NCBI RefSeq assembly: GCF_034675845.1
Contig: NZ_JAUCCU010000001.1
Coordinates: 1,488,001 to 1,552,000, forward strand
Direction: 5' to 3'
Source: Castellaniella sp.
Lineage (GTDB): Bacteria; Pseudomonadota; Gammaproteobacteria; Burkholderiales; Burkholderiaceae_B
Length of the DNA stretch: 64,000 nt
Shown here: positions 60,440 to 64,000 of the stretch, one piece after another
How the letters are laid out: the number at the start of each line of letters is the position of its first letter
Numbering within the stretch: position 1 is the first letter of the stretch
Program-made: the position numbers and the translations under genes
The notes under the pieces: generated by a model
Database searches by the model: none
What the model saw: the letters and a program-made list of their open reading frames with translations, nothing else
What the model was told of the DNA's origin: nothing

Positions 60440-61129
60440 TTAGGCTCCTTTCTTGGGCGCGGCCTTGATGGCCGGACGCACGACGATGTCGGCATTTTTG
60501 TGACCGGGAACGGCACCACGGACCAGCAGCAGACCGCGTTCGGCGTCTACGCGCACGACATCGAGGTTCTGTACGGTGGTGATGGCAGCACCCATATGGC
60601 CGGCCATTTTCTTGCCGGGGAACACGCGACCGGGGTCTTGTGACTGGCCGATGGAGCCAGGAACGCGGTGCGAACGCGAGTTACCGTGAGAAGCGCGCTG
60701 AGAACCGAAGTTGTGGCGCTTGATCGTGCCGGCAAAGCCTTTACCGATGCTGGTGCCAGTGACGTCGACCTGTTGACCAGCCTGGAAGATGGATTCCACG
60801 GCCACCACGGAACCAGCCGTGAACTCGGCGGCGGTGGCGGGGTCCAGACGGAATTCTTTCAGGATGGAACCGGCTTCGATGCCGGCTTTGGCATAGTGGC
60901 CAGCTTGGGCTTTGGCCACGCGTGATGCGCGACGGGAGCCGTAAGCCAGCTGCACTGCTGCATAGCCGTCGATTTCAGGCGTCTTGACCTGGGCGACGCG
61001 ATTGTCGGACACGTCCAGCACAGTTACCGGGATGGAATCGCCTTCCTCGGTAAAAATGCGGGTCATGCCGACTTTTCGCCCCACAAGCCCGAGGCGCCAG
61101 GCCGCGGGCGTAGGTGTCGAATTCGACAT
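60440..61129 (-). CDS. rplC: 50S ribosomal protein L3
   Basis: 229 residues: WRLGLVGRKVGMTRIFTEEGDSIPVTVLDVSDNRV, FAGTIKRHNFGSQRASHGNSRSHRVPGSIGQSQDPGRVFPGKKMAGHMG. First gene after a promoter and leader, so the S10 operon effectively starts here, without rpsJ. Confidence 0.97.
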   Translation of the reverse strand: MSNSTPTPAAWRLGLVGRKVGMTRIFTEEGDSIPVTVLDVSDNRVAQVKTPEIDGYAAVQLAYGSRRASRVAKAQAGHYAKAGIEAGSILKEFRLDPATAAEFTAGSVVAVESIFQAGQQVDVTGTSIGKGFAGTIKRHNFGSQRASHGNSRSHRVPGSIGQSQDPGRVFPGKKMAGHMGAAITTVQNLDVVRVDAERGLLLVRGAVPGHKNADIVVRPAIKAAPKKGA

Positions 61130-61260
61130 TGTTTTCTCCGGGGCATTAAAGCCCTTAAGCTTGATTCCCGACTGCGATTGGCCGGGGCTGTTTGCTACTG
61201 CTTATTACTGCTTGCTACTACTAATTTGCTACTTAGGTACTACTGACATGACCGAAAACA

Positions 61261-61288
61261 GGCAATGGGTGTGTTTACACCTATTGCC
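61261..61288 (-). other. Leader hairpin of the rplC (S10) operon
   Basis: GGCAATGGGTGT (61261-61272) pairs with ACACCTATTGCC (61277-61288) as a 12-bp stem with one G-T pair and a GTTT loop. It lies inside the predicted 5' leader of rplC, about 15 bases after the predicted start. The rest of the leader (61130-61260) is unusual in repeating GCTACT/TACTAC-type units (61191-61245) and holds no gene. It could be the site of feedback by L4, but shape alone does not show this. Confidence 0.6.
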
Positions 61289-61308
61289 AATATATGACCA
61301 AGCCTTAG

Positions 61309-61337
61309 ATTCTAGCATTTGCTCAATGATTGATCAA
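61309..61337 (-). promoter_or_regulatory. Candidate sigma70 promoter of the S10 operon (rplC onward)
   Basis: On the minus strand TTGATC (complement of 61332-61337), an exact 17-base spacer and TAGAAT (complement of 61309-61314). It lies just downstream of the rpsJ terminator and about 180 bases before rplC, where a new promoter is required. Confidence 0.72.
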
Positions 61338-61349
61338 GGCCGAATACAA

Positions 61350-61379
61350 AACACCCCGACAGAAACCTGTCGGGGTGTT
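61350..61379 (-). terminator. Intrinsic terminator after rpsJ
   Basis: A perfect 13-bp stem AACACCCCGACAG / CTGTCGGGGTGTT (61350-61362 with 61367-61379) with a four-base loop. On the minus strand it ends in GGTGTTTTG, giving a short T-run. It lies 45 bases after the rpsJ stop and splits the fusA-tuf-rpsJ transcript from rplC. Confidence 0.88.
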
Positions 61380-61423
61380 GTTCGAGCAAGGAAGGCTTGC
61401 AAGCAAAGCTTCCTTGGTCGGAT

Positions 61424-61735
61424 TTATTGCAGCGCGATTTCGACATCCACGCCAGCCGGCAAGTCCAGACGCATCAGGGCGTCCACGGTCTTGTCGGTGG
61501 GGTCGACGATATCCATCAGACGCTGGTGCGTACGCATTTCGAACTGATCCCGCGAAGTCTTGTTGACGTGCGGCGAACGCAGCACGTCATAGCGACGAAT
61601 ACGCGTGGGCAGTGGCACGGGGCCACGAACCACGGCGCCGGTGCGCTTGGCTGTTTCGACGATTTCAGCAGCGGATTGGTCGATCAGCTTATAGTCAAAC
61701 GCCTTCAGGCGAATGCGGATTTTCTGGTTTTTCAT
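61424..61735 (-). CDS. rpsJ: 30S ribosomal protein S10
   Basis: 103 residues from the ATG at 61735: MKNQKIRIRLKAFDYKLIDQ, GPVPLPTRIRRYDVLRSPHVNKTSRDQFEMRTHQRLMDI. The longer frame (61771) adds 12 unrelated residues. It is grouped with tuf rather than with rplC because of the terminator behind it. S10 (NusE) also takes part in antitermination. Confidence 0.97.
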   Translation of the reverse strand: MKNQKIRIRLKAFDYKLIDQSAAEIVETAKRTGAVVRGPVPLPTRIRRYDVLRSPHVNKTSRDQFEMRTHQRLMDIVDPTDKTVDALMRLDLPAGVDVEIALQ

Positions 61736-61790
61736 GGGAATCCCTAAAGAACGAGTCTGGGCGGGGGCCACACCCCCGCCAGCGCATCAA

Positions 61791-62981
<1,191 letters not shown>

Positions 62982-63048
62982 GATAATTCCTGTGATTTCC
63001 TAGGAAATGAAAGAGGGATAGTCCCGACCATCAGGCCGGGACGGATAA

Positions 63049-64000
63049 TTATTTGCCGCGAGCGGCGATGACTTCGTCGGCCACGTTGCGCGGGGCCTCG
63101 GCGTACTGCTTGAATTCCATCGTGTAGGTAGCACGACCTTGAGTCTGCGAGCGCAGGCTCGTGGCGTAGCCGAACATTTCGGCCAGGGGAACCTCGGCCT
63201 TGATGGTCTTGCCGCCGCCTGGGATGTCATCCATACCCTGAACCATACCGCGACGTGAGGACAGATCGCCCATCACCGTACCGGCATAATCTTCGGGGGT
63301 TTCGACTTCCACGTGCATCATGGGCTCGAGCAGCACAGGGTTAGCCTTGCGCATGCCTTCTTTGAAGGCCATGGAACCGGCCATCTTAAAGGCGTTTTCG
63401 TTCGAGTCCACATCGTGGTAAGAACCGAAGAACAGCGTGACCTTGACGTCGACCACAGGGTAGCCCGCCACCACCCCGGCCGGCAAGGTTTCCTGAATGC
63501 CCTTGTCCACCGCAGGGATGAACTCGCGCGGCACCACGCCGCCCTTGATGGCATCGACGAATTCATAGCCGCTGCCGGGCTCCATGGGTTCGAGCTTGAG
63601 CACGACGTGACCATACTGGCCGCGACCACCGGACTGCTTGACGAACTTGCCTTCGACTTCTTCGCAGACCTTGCGAATGGTCTCGCGGTAAGCCACCTGG
63701 GGCTTGCCGACGTTGGCTTCGACGTTGAACTCGCGGCGCATGCGATCGACCAGCACTTCGAGGTGCAGTTCGCCCATGCCGGAGATGATGGTCTGACCGG
63801 ACTCTTCGTCGCTGTGCACACGGAAGGAAGGATCTTCAGCAGCCAGTCGGGACAGGGCAATGCCCATCTTTTCCTGGTCGGCTTTGGATTTTGGTTCCAC
63901 GGCCTGGGAAATCACGGGCTCGGGGAATTCCATCTTTTCGAGCAGAACGTGATCGCCCACATCACACAGGGTTTCGCCCGTCGTGACGTCTTTCAGGCCC
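63049..64000 (-). CDS. fusA: Elongation factor G (5' part cut by window edge)
   Basis: C-terminal 317 residues of EF-G; the frame stays open to base 64000, where it reads GLKDVTTGETLCDVGDHVLLEKMEFPEPV, which continues upstream of the first in-window ATG (63960). Domains III-V are visible: MGELHLEVLVDRMRREFNVEANVGKPQVAYRETI, GGVVPREFIPAVDKGIQE and SRRGMVQGMDDIPGGGKTIKAEVPLAEMFGYATSLRSQTQGRATY. It drives translocation. It precedes tuf as in the str operon. Confidence 0.97.
   Translation of the reverse strand, partial: GLKDVTTGETLCDVGDHVLLEKMEFPEPVISQAVEPKSKADQEKMGIALSRLAAEDPSFRVHSDEESGQTIISGMGELHLEVLVDRMRREFNVEANVGKPQVAYRETIRKVCEEVEGKFVKQSGGRGQYGHVVLKLEPMEPGSGYEFVDAIKGGVVPREFIPAVDKGIQETLPAGVVAGYPVVDVKVTLFFGSYHDVDSNENAFKMAGSMAFKEGMRKANPVLLEPMMHVEVETPEDYAGTVMGDLSSRRGMVQGMDDIPGGGKTIKAEVPLAEMFGYATSLRSQTQGRATYTMEFKQYAEAPRNVADEVIAARGK

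Overview
The window reads as a chromosomal segment of a betaproteobacterium of the order Burkholderiales, most likely Alcaligenaceae (Bordetella/Achromobacter/Castellaniella-like). The grounds are the GC-rich coding sequence, the gene order gltBD - mla - yadGH-like ABC - ibaG - murA - his operon - HIT - tatABC, and the sequence character of the ribosomal proteins. Genus cannot be fixed from the sequence alone.

Region 1 (1-13902, + strand) is an apparently complete catecholate siderophore locus of enterobactin type. The first block is uptake and release: a FecCD permease cut by the window edge, an ATPase, a periplasmic binding protein, an IroE/BesA-like esterase and a phosphopantetheinyl transferase. 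A near-consensus Fur box (4171-4189), which also contains a TATAAT hexamer, then precedes entE, a free-standing aryl carrier protein, entF (C-A-PCP-TE, serine code), a YncE-like beta-propeller lipoprotein, entC, an isochorismatase-only entB, and entA. EntB is therefore split into two genes. An AT-rich spacer with a 22-bp perfect inverted repeat (14021-14091) separates this locus from housekeeping DNA.

Region 2 (14178-37738) is housekeeping: glutamate synthase (gltBD), phospholipid retrograde transport (mlaFED, mlaA, mlaC, with no mlaB), an ABC-2 exporter, ibaG, murA, and the histidine operon hisG-D-B-H-A-F-I-E with no hisC. hisD carries a one-base frameshift in a T7 run. A HIT protein, tatABC, and dsbD and cutA on the opposite strand follow.

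Region 3 (37739-64000, mostly - strand) is the ribosomal protein supercluster, read right to left: fusA (cut), tuf, rpsJ, a terminator, then rplC to rpsQ (S10 operon) with its own promoter, a strong terminator, and later rplN to rpoA-rplQ (spc/alpha operons). The S10 and spc halves are separated by about 9.6 kb holding a lipoprotein gamma-glutamyltransferase, a zinc-ribbon protein, a small conserved protein, a fatty-acid uptake/activation cassette (TetR regulator, FadL porin, chalcone-isomerase-like protein, FadD), and a membrane-bound GGDEF-EAL protein with degenerate catalytic motifs. rpsS carries a one-base frameshift in an A8 run. Because rpsS is essential, this and the hisD lesion together point to homopolymer errors in the sequence rather than dead genes.

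No tRNA, rRNA, CRISPR array, insertion sequence or prophage gene was recognised.
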